Shown here in pieces: positions 10,801 to 21,441 of a stretch of 64,000 nt of DNA. Source of the stretch: Sistotremastrum niveocremeum HHB9708 (taxonomy: Eukaryota; Basidiomycota; Agaricomycetes; Sistotremastrales; Sistotremastraceae); the NCBI GenBank assembly GCA_001630475.1, contig KV419425.1, positions 268,443-332,442 of the forward strand. Direction: 5' to 3'. The translations under genes and the position numbers were made by a program. Below the pieces are notes generated by a model. The model saw only the letters and a list, made by a program, of their open reading frames with translations. It ran no database searches and was not told the origin of the DNA. Positions within the stretch are counted from its first letter, which is position 1. Every line of letters starts with the position of its first letter.

Positions 10801-13558
10801 ACGCATTGTAGACTCCCTTATGGCACAAATAGAGCCTGTCGTGACTGAAAAGCTGAGCCGGACTGCTGCAAGACGAAAAGATTTTGTTCGTATGGCGCCA
10901 AGAGCTTTGTCGGTCGAAATGCGAGTGAATGGGAAAAGGGTTAGGGCGTTGATAGACTCTGGATCCATGGCGGACTTCATGTCAACGACTCTAGCAGAAC
11001 AATTGAATGTTCCGCAAGTACCCTTGGAAAAACCGATCAATATTCAACTCGCATCAAGAGGATCACGTACCGTCGTAAACTACTCAACAACGGTCCAACT
11101 CCAATATGAGGATATTGATGAGAAACGTCATTTCGACATCATGAATGTCGAAGGTTATGATTTGATCCTAGGAACACCGTTTCTCTATCAGCACAAGGTT
11201 CTGATTGGGATAAACCCACCTCAAATGTACATCGGTTGCGATGTAAGCGTACCGATTGTCGATGGAATTGGTATTGCTAAAATTGCTTCGAAAGCCGCGA
11301 ATCTTGTTGAAGAAAAAAGTAAATATCTGCGAAACAAGATTGAGCAATACCACGGCAATAACAATCTCGCCGAAGCAGAAATCCAAGCCCATGCTTCAAT
11401 TCCTGACATGACGAGTGACGAAATCCGAGCTCACATAGCTCCTGTTTGGCTGGGATCATTGAAGGAAAACCGAATATTCCATTCGGAGGGCGAGGGAATA
11501 GCATCTTCGATGGAGGGCGCACCTGAAATTAATGATCAAGAACCAGTACTTGATCAGGAGGGCGTGAGTACCACCAAAAACAAAAAATCCAGAAAATCGA
11601 AGGGAAAATCGGACTTCTCCAAGGTCAAAAGAGTCATTATTCGGGCTAAAGACCCAATAACAACGACCCTTCCAAGCATTCAGAAGGAAATCATGGATGA
11701 AGATCCAGATATTGATGCTGAAGATCGAAATCCGAACGCTCAGACTTCGAGCAAAGAGGTGTCAACAGTGACAGCTTCTCGAATTATGAATTTCATGGCA
11801 ATAAGAAACGCTGAGTTTCATTTTTTGGGTCGTCTGAAAGGTCGGTATGCGGAAAATAAAGTCTTCGAGCCTATAGTCAGAAAGCCAGATGATTTTCGAA
11901 AGTACGAAAGGAAAAATGGCTCACTAGTTTCAAAGGGTTTCGAGAACCTAACAGTTTCAAGTTATCTACCAGTTCCAAGTGAACCATGGCAAACTAGTGA
12001 TGTCAACCTTGTAGGATCAACTCCCGCGTCTAAGAACAGATCTCAATCACGCGGCATGATTACGATGATCAGTGAACACTTGAGATTGATGGCACCGTTT
12101 GCGAAAGGAGACTTGGCATGCCTTTCTAATGAGAATTTCTGGTTGCCTAAGGAGAAAGCACGAGAATTAGCACTGAGATTTGCTGGCCCGATAAAGATCT
12201 TGGGAACTTACGATCACGTAGCGTTCGAGTTGGATCTACCGGCGCCTCCTCGGCAACGCGGCAACTATACTTCGCTTCTTCGGAATCCTCATCCGAAGGC
12301 CGACCGAAGGTTTCCTGGATGCGCTGCCGACCAGATTCTCTCCTTCGGCGAAAGATCAGCAAACTGGGCAATAGCCAAGATATCAGCTCACCTAGTAAAG
12401 ACCAACAATTCGAAATTTGGAGTGCATCACCAAACTGGCGACAAACTCTGGCTACCGTACGCTGATGTCATTCGCACTGAGCGATTCGTCGTCTATCTGG
12501 ATCTGGACGAAGCGTCAGGGATTAGTGGATTAAGAGCTCTGGAAAGGACTCAGGAACAGGATAACAGGGTCGCTGAGGGTAATAAACCAATCAGGGCGAG
12601 TCTATCAATCTTTGCTTTAGACGCTGATGAATCTGAAAGCGAACATAAACATACCGAGAGCAAAACGGTATATAAGGACACGTCTGTCAAGCTGGAAACA
12701 CTATCCCCATCCCACTCGTTATCGTCTCATCCGTTGATCATGTCCGCTGAACTCGCCAACCCCATCTTCGACGCACCTCAGGCTCCCGCCGTCATCACTC
12801 CCCCCGCTGAAGTCGATGCACCGGCTCAGGCAGCTCCCCCTCCTCTCGATCAACTTCCCACTCAACCCAATCCTGCTGTCGACGCTATCAACAATGAGCT
12901 AGCCTGGCTCACGCTCGGTCTTGACCCCGAGCCTATGGCAGTGGACCCTACTGCTGCCCCAGCTGCCGCCGCTCCTCCTCGCGCTCCAGTCAGTGCCACC
13001 AGTGCCTTTGCGGCACCTCCTCCTCTCGGGGCATTCGAGATGCCCTTTGGGGTGTCGTCGGCATCGTCCCCATCCATATTCCTCGAGTCTCGCCGCCGCG
13101 AGTACACCTTCGCCGAGCCCAACCCCAACCTGCACCAGATATTGCGTGCTTACGAAGCCGGCCGGGATCAGCTCTCCCATCTCATTGCTCCCCCCGTCGA
13201 CACCACGTCTCCCGACACCATGATGAAGTCTATGTTTACCATAGTCATGGATAATCAACGGGTCAGCAACCTCATCAAGCTTCGCAGCTTGCAGCATCGG
13301 GAACTCGCCACCCTCGTCAATGGGTTTTCCCACTCTCCTGTCTCCAACCCAGTCCCCGTCGATGGCCCTCGTGTCACTTATGCACCATCTCGCCGCCAAC
13401 GTCGCAATCGCGAGTCTACTATCAACCGTAGGGACTACCGCGCCGCCGATCTCGACCGTCTAGAAGGTCAGGCATTCCGTAGCGCCAGGACTGGAGAGCG
13501 CCAGGGCAACCAACCGCGCTTTGGGAATGTCTCCCATCGCAACCGTGGTCGTGCCTAA
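7835..13558 (+). CDS. 1907-residue Gag-protease-integrase-tail polyprotein of the LTR element
   Basis: Single uninterrupted frame from ATG at 7835. Domains in order: a disordered S/T/P-rich start; a Lys/Arg/Ser-rich basic region at about residues 330-465; a Ser/Asp run at about 475-540; a Ty3-type Gag capsid region at about 578-750; a CCHC zinc knuckle CFRCGEGGHISKDC near 833; an aspartic protease with LIDSGS near 1038 and ILGTPFL near 1110; a segment like the region before the integrase zinc finger at about 1312-1385; an integrase-tail GPY-like segment (LRFAGPIKILG, RRFPG) at about 1418-1490; a degenerate chromodomain-like segment (TGDKLWLPYADV) near 1540; and a 280-residue Ala/Pro-rich C-terminus. 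Autonomous Ty3 polyproteins carry RT, RNase H and the integrase core between protease and GPY; all are absent, with frame preserved. One expects Gag particle assembly and self-cleavage only. Confidence 0.88.
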   Translation: MPTRSGRTYAQVAVSPPRTRTPSPTPSTSSLSTAQDSPAVSEVPARVPTNPPPSNTSSSSRSQSVPRDAPVDNSHRDALGRTIPQDAVNIDDGSSTRSSDEADHRDRSGEDDGTPSSPTTEESSVPLLAEGFRSPRRTAPRPPHSGFNLTINVQPRHFDGSRFGSHESETDSSDDDESEDEDSQDDVLEDGRSNTRASSTPTRVESDPRSLSTASSATQFQDTIMRALQELTERQRASVNRRLQRVSSQYPPPQLLAEESSDDSYVPTPVTRSQVDLFVVSTPEEGDQEEPQGPPQQVNAEAGPSRVKKTHKRKHKHRHRGDDSPDAYPSQDEMDDRELQIERDRAIAERLALDEKAKELERRVKKIEGQREKRRKKKGKGRADAPEETPEPSQRPRSSTVKTSEKSKDKKSKRKSKKKSDKSRKKSKERSRERSHKKRKRSKKSSKKSGKSSKKSKGKTWIQDMMAGAGGIPNDPSDDSSSSSDESDSSSSSSSSSSSSSSSSSSSDDADNSDDSSSSSSSSSSSSSSSSSSDSAPDNEENQSDGERSESTQRENRTARRRRQRREGGGNHSSRIKPKEPAVYDGEDDYTRFQKFVYDCVGYMREGRVPANEQVWHLRNSVSGKALELYTREVVTSHRRTPLSLDNFLTKLFKHCFSPHFKTEMKTKLLRLRQNGREVRDFTTEIQDLSKLVGGIDEEIQRSILWQGADSYIVREWKAKGYDPSTHNFKRLRKMAERTERARKTVNATSERIEVRSRDHRRSKHRKSSSRSSERSNDRSSEFQPFKSEREGSSQDYKDKRKHAYQKSGRNDRSKKTELSPEEMDHRRANNLCFRCGEGGHISKDCPSRNSTEIPFRSHAAIFSEISELEERAEAAELEMMMVGVSGHDSPSEDDWRAWNLWPDNDDNISDESSTSDVENDEAVYSTRVNGESSRSDDKFKVLTSVLSEPSQVESDAGTEEVRPDWEICDEHEWGFSDDEFEDSLDTQIRIVDSLMAQIEPVVTEKLSRTAARRKDFVRMAPRALSVEMRVNGKRVRALIDSGSMADFMSTTLAEQLNVPQVPLEKPINIQLASRGSRTVVNYSTTVQLQYEDIDEKRHFDIMNVEGYDLILGTPFLYQHKVLIGINPPQMYIGCDVSVPIVDGIGIAKIASKAANLVEEKSKYLRNKIEQYHGNNNLAEAEIQAHASIPDMTSDEIRAHIAPVWLGSLKENRIFHSEGEGIASSMEGAPEINDQEPVLDQEGVSTTKNKKSRKSKGKSDFSKVKRVIIRAKDPITTTLPSIQKEIMDEDPDIDAEDRNPNAQTSSKEVSTVTASRIMNFMAIRNAEFHFLGRLKGRYAENKVFEPIVRKPDDFRKYERKNGSLVSKGFENLTVSSYLPVPSEPWQTSDVNLVGSTPASKNRSQSRGMITMISEHLRLMAPFAKGDLACLSNENFWLPKEKARELALRFAGPIKILGTYDHVAFELDLPAPPRQRGNYTSLLRNPHPKADRRFPGCAADQILSFGERSANWAIAKISAHLVKTNNSKFGVHHQTGDKLWLPYADVIRTERFVVYLDLDEASGISGLRALERTQEQDNRVAEGNKPIRASLSIFALDADESESEHKHTESKTVYKDTSVKLETLSPSHSLSSHPLIMSAELANPIFDAPQAPAVITPPAEVDAPAQAAPPPLDQLPTQPNPAVDAINNELAWLTLGLDPEPMAVDPTAAPAAAAPPRAPVSATSAFAAPPPLGAFEMPFGVSSASSPSIFLESRRREYTFAEPNPNLHQILRAYEAGRDQLSHLIAPPVDTTSPDTMMKSMFTIVMDNQRVSNLIKLRSLQHRELATLVNGFSHSPVSNPVPVDGPRVTYAPSRRQRRNRESTINRRDYRAADLDRLEGQAFRSARTGERQGNQPRFGNVSHRNRGRA

Positions 13559-13734
13559 CTCGACCCTTGTCATGTTGTTCTCAACAACAGATCCTATACC
13601 CAAGTCAGATCTTACCCTGACTTCGCTAATTTTCGGAGTTTTTCTTTCACTCTTGTCATTCTTTTTGGTATAGTTTCTTTTGTCATACATTCTTTTACTA
13701 AGTTACATGATTTCGAACAACATGGGAGGGCGTA

Positions 13735-13963
13735 TGTGACGATTACAGCCACCGTCGTACCTTTCGGAGTTTGCTTTAGGTACCCTTTCTTTCTCCTTTT
13801 AGTAGAACCCTTATCTCTAGTAGTATATAAGGACTGGCTATCTCTCATGTACGCCCCCGAGGCTTTCCTACTTGTGCAATCGAGTACCATAAGACCAGTT
13901 CTTTATTCGAGTGAACAAGCGAAAGAATCCTAAGTCGTGTCGGAGTCACCCGTGACTACGACA
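13735..13963 (+). repeat. Right LTR, 229 bp
   Basis: Same length and, as far as I compared, the same sequence as the left LTR, offset by 6,324 bases. TATA box near 13824-13832. It is preceded by a short purine run and followed by TCAAA. Confidence 0.93.
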
Positions 13964-13968
13964 TCAAA
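13964..13968 (+). repeat. Right target-site duplication (TCAAA)
   Basis: Matches 7406-7410. Removing the element and one copy rejoins the host reading frame. Confidence 0.93.
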
Positions 13969-15003
13969 TCATACGCCGTATGCCCCCCCTTAGACTCAAC
14001 ATACGCGGTTTCCTGACTCCTTTCGCGCTCACAGGACCAAGAAGTCCAAACAGACATCTGTAATATCCATCGCAACATTCATCTCAGTCTTTCGGCTCCT
14101 CCAATCGAGCATTACGACGTCGCCTCATATCCAATTATCCAAGATACGAACCATGACAATGATTATGCCCAACTGCCACCTTTGCCGATGAGCACGAGTC
14201 CATCTATATCCCAGGAGGCTCTAACAAGTCCCGAACGACCTTTCGAATTTTCGCCGGAACCAGAGGGCGGAAATGATAGTGAAGACGAAGTTGAGATCGG
14301 ACGGGGTATACCAGAAGCTGACGGCGCTGGCTACGATTTCTCTGATGGAGCCATGAGCGAGGAAGATGAGATAGAACAGTCTCTTCGTCTAAGTCCCTCC
14401 TCGGTGAGTTTCTTCCTCATCTTCTGCCCTAATCATGCCGAGGCTAATGCTAAGTGTGACCAGGATTTCGACACGACATATACATATGGACCCCCACATC
14501 CCCTTAACCTAGATCTCAGCCCCCTCCAGCCCCTCTCATCACTCTCTTCACCAACCTCATCGCACACAAGCCGCGTCGTGCCCCTCTCCGAAACCTTTTC
14601 GCCAAACCCCAATACAAACTTGTTAAGCCACCTCCAATCTTATTCACAGTATGATAAGCTTCCGCAATCCCAATTCAACTCTGGCGCATCCGGCTTCTCT
14701 ACCTCCTCCCCAAGACAACCTTTCAACTCGACATACGCCTCGAGAAATCGAACTATGTCAATTGCTCAGGAAGATCTCTCGACCATGTTCAGTCCTCTCC
14801 GTAAACGGAAGCGCGATGTCGACGATGTTGGCACCACCAGTCCTCGAGACGATCCTCGCTGGGGCGCGCGTTATATAGCTGCGGACGACTCCAAGGATCT
14901 GAATGGAATTGACCCATTCCGGGTATGTGTCCTGATGCTATAATCTATTCAGAGCTAATGGTGTTGTATCCTCTAGCCTGCCTTCACTCTCTCCAGAGAC
15001 TAA
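13969..15003 (+). pseudogene. 3' part of the split host gene, Ser/Pro- and acid-rich protein of unknown function
   Basis: Continues the host frame: the rest of exon 2 (13969-13977), an intron with a GTATGC donor ending at 14034, exon 3 14035-14403, exon 4 14464-14922, and exon 5 14977-15003 ending PAFTLSRD and TAA. All junctions keep frame. The protein is low-complexity: Ser/Pro-rich with acidic patches (SEEDEIEQS) and a basic KRKRD patch near the end that could be a nuclear signal. No domain is recognised. Intact splice sites and frame on both sides of the element suggest the gene was functional until the insertion. Alternatively, an internal promoter or the LTR may now drive the 3' part. 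Confidence 0.65.
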
Positions 15004-15348
15004 ACTACCCTCTATAATTTTATCCTTCTCCTATTACCTGTAATTAACCTGTTGTGTTTTAGCTTTGTTATTGCTTTGTACATATCCCATTCATCCTTCT
15101 CTCGCATTCTAGTTTCACGTCACCTGTCAATGCCATCGTCATGTCCTCGTCATGTATACAATAATCATTTCAATGAACGTCATCTATCTCTATTAAAGGT
15201 TACTATGTCTATACAGTATGCGTCGTGATAATCGTCGGTCTTTACGTGTCATCCTAAGTGTCATGCTACCAAGAAAATTAGGGAAAGAAAATCGAATGCA
15301 ATGCGAAGGGGTCGTGGTCTGAAATTTGCGAAGGTTTGGCGAGAAGTT
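15004..15348. other. Convergent 3' spacer
   Basis: 345 bases between the stop of the split gene and the stop of the first MFS gene. T-rich, with no gene seen; likely overlapping 3' UTRs. Confidence 0.4.
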
Positions 15349-17294
15349 TTACGAGGCGTCGGTATGGGAGATAGAGGACCATGCACGCATCTGGGGACCA
15401 TAACGGATGCAGATGGCGATGAATCTGCAAAAGAAAAAGGAGTCAGCGAATGTTCATGTATGCCTGTGGAATTCGCAAGGACTTACGCAAAGCCCATCCA
15501 GCCGAGGATGGATGCCATAGTGTTTGTGAATAGGATACCGTATGTTTCGATAGAGGGGAGGGCAATGACCACAGCCAATGCGGCGAAGACATTTCGAACA
15601 GCGCTATGAAAACGTTAAGTAAAGAATAATCCGAGCAATCAAGGTTGGACTTACACGTTGGCAGCGACGACTTCAGCACTCCGATCGTGCATCACATCAA
15701 CGCTGTACGTTGAGCAAGGGGCGAATACAAGGGACATCTGGTACAGCATAAGCGATGATTATCTCATAACGCAACGTCGTCAACGTACCCCGACTCCGTG
15801 GATGAAGAGCAAGACGAGATTGATCGACAGGCCGACCATACCGTCAAGGAATTGAATCGCAAGGCCCATTCCTAGAGTGCTGAGCGGAACGAGGAACAAA
15901 GCTCCATGCCACGATGCACGAAGTCGGTCTTCCGGAATCCACTTGCCACCGCGGTATTCGCGCCATTTCATGATTGTGTGATCGGATACCCAGCCCGCAA
16001 GAGGTGCGCCGACTTTTCCAAGGTCAAATTTGCCTCTCCATATATTAGTGATAGACCCACCTGTGTTTCCGAGACCGGAGGGAAGGAACAAAGCGCCGAC
16101 CACAGCATGATTCTCAATTCCATATCGCTTGCCCTGTAATCGACTTAGTATCAATCGGGAACGAGGGTAGTATGCATACCAAACTATAGGCCAAAGGAAT
16201 GAGGATGATGAAGTCGCCCATGAAAGCACATGCAGCGCCCATAGTCTAAGAAAAATTAGACCCATATATGCGCTCAGAATATTGGGAGGACATACACTGA
16301 ATAACAGGACGGGACTTCTCATGAGAGCAAGTGCGCTAAGAGGATTAAGGAAGACGAATTTTCTGACTCCTTTGTGGCCATTTTCGATTTTGGCCTCAGC
16401 AAGGTCAATCCCACGAACGCCGGGATGACTGGTCTCGGGGAGGAATATGAGGACGAAGACGAGGGCGATGAGGCCCACGACTCCGAGACTGGCTTGCATG
16501 ACGCGCCACGAGAATCGTTCTGCTACCATACCGCTGATGACAGGTGCGAGAGCAGGACCCGAAAGTCCCAGCTGCGCAATGCAAAATTAGACGACGAATT
16601 GGAACGCGAATGTATTACAACGCACGCCATAGAATATGCCCAGTGCTCGTCCTCTCTGGTCCAGTCTGAATATATCAGAAATGGTACCCGCTCCAACAGA
16701 TTGGAATGCACATGATCCGAAGGCTTGAAGAGCACGGAAGATCATAAGCTCGGGAACGTTCCGGCATGCAGCTACGCCGATCGAAGCCAGGAAGTAAATA
16801 GGAAGGGAAATGACATAGATGGGCTGTCGTCCATCTAAAAGAAGACGTGTCAGGAGCGCAGCTCGGGATAAGATAGGAAATCACGGCGTACAATATCCTG
16901 AGTACCTTGACCAGAACAGACTGCCGAAAGCAGCGAAAAATACAAAGATACCGACGGAGATGCTGGAACAATAAGGTTATACGCGCATTGAGATGATAGG
17001 AGGGGGATATTTACTTGACTATACTTCCGGTCGTCTCGAGGTCATGAGCGATTTGTGGAATGGTAGGAGTGAAAGAGCTAGATGTAAAGTCTAGGGCATA
17101 TAATTTAGAGCACGCGTCGAACAATGAATAAGAACGCGCGTACAGGTTAAGAGTCCACAAGCCGATACGATGGCGAGAATAGTCTGCTTCCGACGAAAAG
17201 AAAACCGTTCATAGACGGCATCTGCAGAGTCCTGGTTCGATCCAGCAAGCAACGGGGTCGTTTCAGAAACAGGGAGGTCTTGAACAGACGACAT
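15349..17294 (-). CDS. MFS transporter, DHA1-like, paralog 1
   Basis: Starts MSSVQDLPVSETTPLL at 17294 and ends RAWSSISHTDAS at 15349, with several introns of about 50 bases. Motifs: DxRQPIYV-type loop after TM2, the RALQAFGSC..ADIFRL.RGRA block, LPET before the central loop, and a cytoplasmic loop GWVSDHTIMKWREYRGGKW then IPEDRLRA. These fit a 12-TM drug:H+ antiporter-type exporter of the major facilitator superfamily. The N-terminal ETTPLL is an acidic dileucine, which in fungi can direct proteins to the endosome or vacuole. No stop or frameshift was noticed. Substrate cannot be told. Two close paralogs lie at 24364-26492 and 34572-36518 in the same orientation. Confidence 0.85.
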
Positions 17295-20200
17295 TTTGTA
17301 CAAAGAGCGCTATATCCAAGCAGCTCAAGAAAAGGAGATGGTGGTGAAAGGAAAGAGAAAGAGGAGTAATTCGTGGACATTGGCGGGTCAGATATATTCA
17401 CCTTTGGATTCGATGTCCGAAATCCCATTACATTACGATATTGGTCGGAGTTTGGATCATAGCCACTCTTTCATGACGCACCAGTAACCCGGAACCGAGG
17501 CGGAACCCGGAAAAACTAGATCTTGAGAGTCGTTTGGTCGGATCGGCCGGTTAGAATTACTAGATACGGATAAGAAACCGGAAGGAATCGCTTCGGAGCC
17601 GACACAGAACCGCTTTGACGTATCTCGATTACCCGAAGCGGACGACAGGGAACTTTCATAGCCGGAGACAATCGTAAGAGTGACCGTGTTCACTAGGGCC
17701 TGTCTCTTGTTCCGACCCTTTGATGCTCAATGCAGATAATTGTGCTCTCAGGACGTTGTGCATTCTGATTTACACAATCGAACTCTCTTTTCATTGTTCA
17801 AGGTAAGACCCGAGCCGTTAATCTAAAATGTTGTAAAGGGAGAAAGAAGACACGTACAAGCGAACGGACATCGCTTATTCTGAATCAGCTCGCCCGTACC
17901 GAACCTTCGTGTTACAGGTTGATTAATGTTTGACAGACTCTGGAACAGTGGAACTTTCGCGAATTTTTCGTTCGCGATCAAATCCATGACGGGAGCAGAT
18001 ATACCGGTAGAACCCGACTCCGTCTGAGTTTTGCACCCGCTGGATTCAACTGGCTCAAGCACTTATCAGTATCGGTCTTGTATTGAAAGCTAGCATCCTA
18101 TCATGACTCGTGAGTACAGATAGTGTGCAGACGAGGCACGTTGAAGGCACCCAGGCACAATTGCGCGCTCTGGAACACGAAAACCTCTCAGGCCGAACGG
18201 CGCGTTTGACGTGTAGAGCGTCAATCAGAACTGACCGCTCCGCACATTCGTGCTCCCATTCTCATCCATAATCGCGCAAAACCTCTTATCATCTCTGCCC
18301 AATACCTCTTCGAGCTATCCACTTCGAGTGCGAGTTACAGTACTGAACGACACTCGCAGCAAACAGTACAAGACCCTTGACGCCACAAAACCTGTGAAAA
18401 AATTCTCTGGCCTCGGCCGACGAACCATTCAATTATTTCTACGCGTACCTTCTCAAGGGGTTCGCATTTCACCATTTCAGTCCAACATTCCGTCGATATT
18501 CCGCATGTTCCAGCTCTCGTTATCCCGCTCCGACTCTCCAACACCGTCGTCGGTTCGCTACACTCCACCGCACAGCCATCAGAACGATTATTGACAGTGC
18601 CTGTCAACTTTTTAATCTCCCACCCATCGTACTAAGCACCAAATACTAGTCTCGTACACGTCCCTTATCTCAGAAATCAAATGCCACGATTACAACGGAC
18701 TTCCACGGCTCTTTCTCAACTTCTCATGTCACTCTCCCGTCTTCTCTTCCGCGTCCGAGTCCGCACTTCTGACCCACTTTGCAACATTTATGTAAAACCT
18801 AGAACTACCATCTTCAGCCGTACGCGATTGAAACGTCCAGATCTCGGCTACACACTCTTCTGAGTCCATACTCACGAGTACAAATTCCTAATGATCCCTA
18901 TCGCTTCCCAAATCACTGACAACGCAAAAAGTAAGCTTAAACTTACCCGAAATTGCTACATCCCATCTCCATTTCCACGACGAACGCGTCCGGTCCCGGC
19001 GTATCCCAGGGTCCCTGAATCCCAAGCCCTGAAAATTCAATTTGAAGCCGGAGATCAGAGATCTAGAGATAGACGCGGCCCTAGACCTGCCGGACCTCGT
19101 GCCGATCCTTCTCCTCGAACCAGGGTTCTGGAACTAGTATTCCTCTTTCCCAGATTAGGTAGAGTACTTGTGAAGTTAAACTCAATCGAGCATCTGCCCG
19201 AGTCAGCACTTCCCACGTACACTGTATACAAAAAAAATTCTCACGCTTAGTGCTCTAACTTCGAAGCACGTTCATCCACCTCAGTACATTTCTTCTGAAC
19301 TTGGGTTCTTGTATACTTCAATTTCGCTCCCATGGTGATTCTAATAGGCCTTCTGAAAGGATATTGGAAGACTGATACTTTGTTTGTGCTCACGCTTTCA
19401 GCGCTTGGATTTACTAAAATGCTCAAGTCACAAGATGATCAATATAACAATACTGGTATCAGATAACCCTCTTCGTCTTACTCAGTCCAGATACTTCTTC
19501 CGGGAATCGTCGACTTCGGGATGTTCTCGGGTGACTCTACTGCACGATAATCATCGGACTCGGACTCGGATCTCGTCTTGGCTCTTTCAGTACTCTGCTT
19601 ACTCCAAGGAGACACTTGACTCGAATCAATGGCTGCTGGCGAGCTCCAACAGCGATTATAGCTATCTGTGAGGCATTTTGGTGGAGCTAACTTTCTATGG
19701 AAAATGAGCCTTTGCGTCATCATCCTCTGAGAATCCCGCCTTCTCGAAGATCCTTGGTTCCTTGTGTTATTTTCCTGCGTTCCAACCTCACTCTAAAACG
19801 AATCGAGACCGAGCTATGCCGCGAGTTCATCAACCACTAAGCTAACTCCTATTTTCATTACCTACTCAACGGTCCGCTCAAATAATGGAAGGAGAGCAAC
19901 GTCTTGTGCATGCGGTCATGAACCATCCGGTGCGCCCATCGTCCCTAACATATCCTAGGTTTTCCTGGATTGTGCTCCGCCATTGACGTGAGTCGACTTT
20001 ATTTCGAAGTTGTGGAATATCGTACGTCAGTTTCTTCTACACCCGCCTTCGTATTTGACTCGACTCCTATTACCACTCCAAAACCACGCGCACTCCCAAC
20101 TCCCCCCAGCGTCGAACCATTAGTCATACATGGTTTATAGCAGAAAACCTTCCTAATCCAACCCAATTTCTCTCCGCCGATTCTATCATAATTCCTCCAT

Positions 20201-21441
20201 CATCCGTTACTCCTAATCCCATTTCAAGCAAATCTGCTCCTCCAACAACGCATACGCACCAATAATCTATCTCTGACCGAGTCAGCAACGGCCCGACTAC
20301 CGACATTGGCGGCGCATCACAGTGATTCCATCATAATTCATCCTACCCGTCCTGATCATCCAGCGCCTGCCATTGAAGAGCTTCTTCCAACTTCCGCCCT
20401 GTCCCTTCATATACGCATATCACTTCTCAACTTCTCAATATTTACCCCCTGACCTCGTTCCTCGTTCCTCCCATTCACCATGTGTTCTTCGATTCGAGCG
20501 CTCATAATGAGGACTTTCTAGGCCTGAACATTCTTCCGCGTCCATTCTTGTTTTTCGGATTCGAGTGGCGGAATGGGAATGTGGAGACTAGTAGACTGAT
20601 TTTTTGGACGCTATAACTAGTATCGTGTTAACCTTGTATTCTAGGCGTCGTTAGAATCTGGAAAGAATTGTTCTACCTTTTCTTGTTCTGGAATTTATGG
20701 CCGTGCTCCCGGTGATAATCTCTTCAACCCTGCTCAAAGTTTAAGACTGTCGATATCGCTGCTTCGCCACTTCTATTTCCGCCATCTAGACCTTTTCTCT
20801 GAAATCCTTTCTTGCCAACACTTCTTCTAACATCGCAAGCCGTCGACCCTGACGTCAGCACTGCTGTAGTAAAAATTGTAACGCATCAATCCACAATTTT
20901 TTTTTTCGATTCCCCGAATTCGGTGCCGAGTCTGCCGACATTCATATCAAATACAAAGATCAGTAGTCATATTGAAGAGTACGAGATCCACACGGGATCT
21001 CGTAGGTAGATAGGGGAGGCTCTCGGCGGGTCAGTTATCCGGCTACTGGGTGTGAACTAGTGTATTGGGCAATCTGGGGCGAATCAGTCCCCTTTCTCTA
21101 CATGATCGTAGCGGCGCTTCCGCACCAGTCCCCTCCTCTAGTCCTCCTCTCTGCCTCCAATTAATGACAATGGGACTTTAGCGTAGTTATAAAAAAAACC
21201 GAGACAAAAACACGAGACATCGTCTATTCAAAAAACTTCACTTAAAGTAAAGCTCGACTAGTCCACCGCCATCAAAGCGTCCCAAGCCTGATCGACCAAC
21301 TCGCCCAACATCACACTCTCCAACAGCCCTAAACCGAAAATCAATTGCAACTGGCGGAATGTTGAGACCCACGGCGCTCGTGGAGATAGTGTTGCCGCAG
21401 ACGCTCAAAGCATCTCTCCGTCGGCTGTATGCCTGTGGAGC
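17295..21441. other. Long gene-poor spacer
   Basis: About 4.1 kb without a convincing gene. Reading frames are short, lack recognisable domains and have no consistent splicing. The first few hundred bases should carry the promoter of the MFS gene to the left. Composition is AT/CT-mixed with pyrimidine-rich stretches at about 18250-20500. No repeat boundaries were recognised. Confidence 0.35.

Larger units (their letters stand above)
7411..13963 (+). mobile_element. Complete LTR retrotransposon lacking RT/RNase H/integrase core (TR-GAG-like, Ty3-derived)
   Basis: A 6,553-base element bounded by two 229-base LTRs that begin TG and end CA, flanked by the 5-bp duplication TCAAA. The LTRs looked identical over all compared blocks, so the insertion is recent. 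It holds one long reading frame (7835-13558) with Gag, zinc knuckle, aspartic protease and an integrase-tail/chromodomain-like part. No reverse transcriptase, RNase H or integrase D,D,E core is encoded anywhere in it. I infer a non-autonomous Ty3 derivative that moves with enzymes supplied by a relative. A short purine run (GGGAGGG, 13724-13730) before the right LTR may be the polypurine tract. The bases after the left LTR (from 7640) lack the common TGG primer-site start. Confidence 0.88.
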
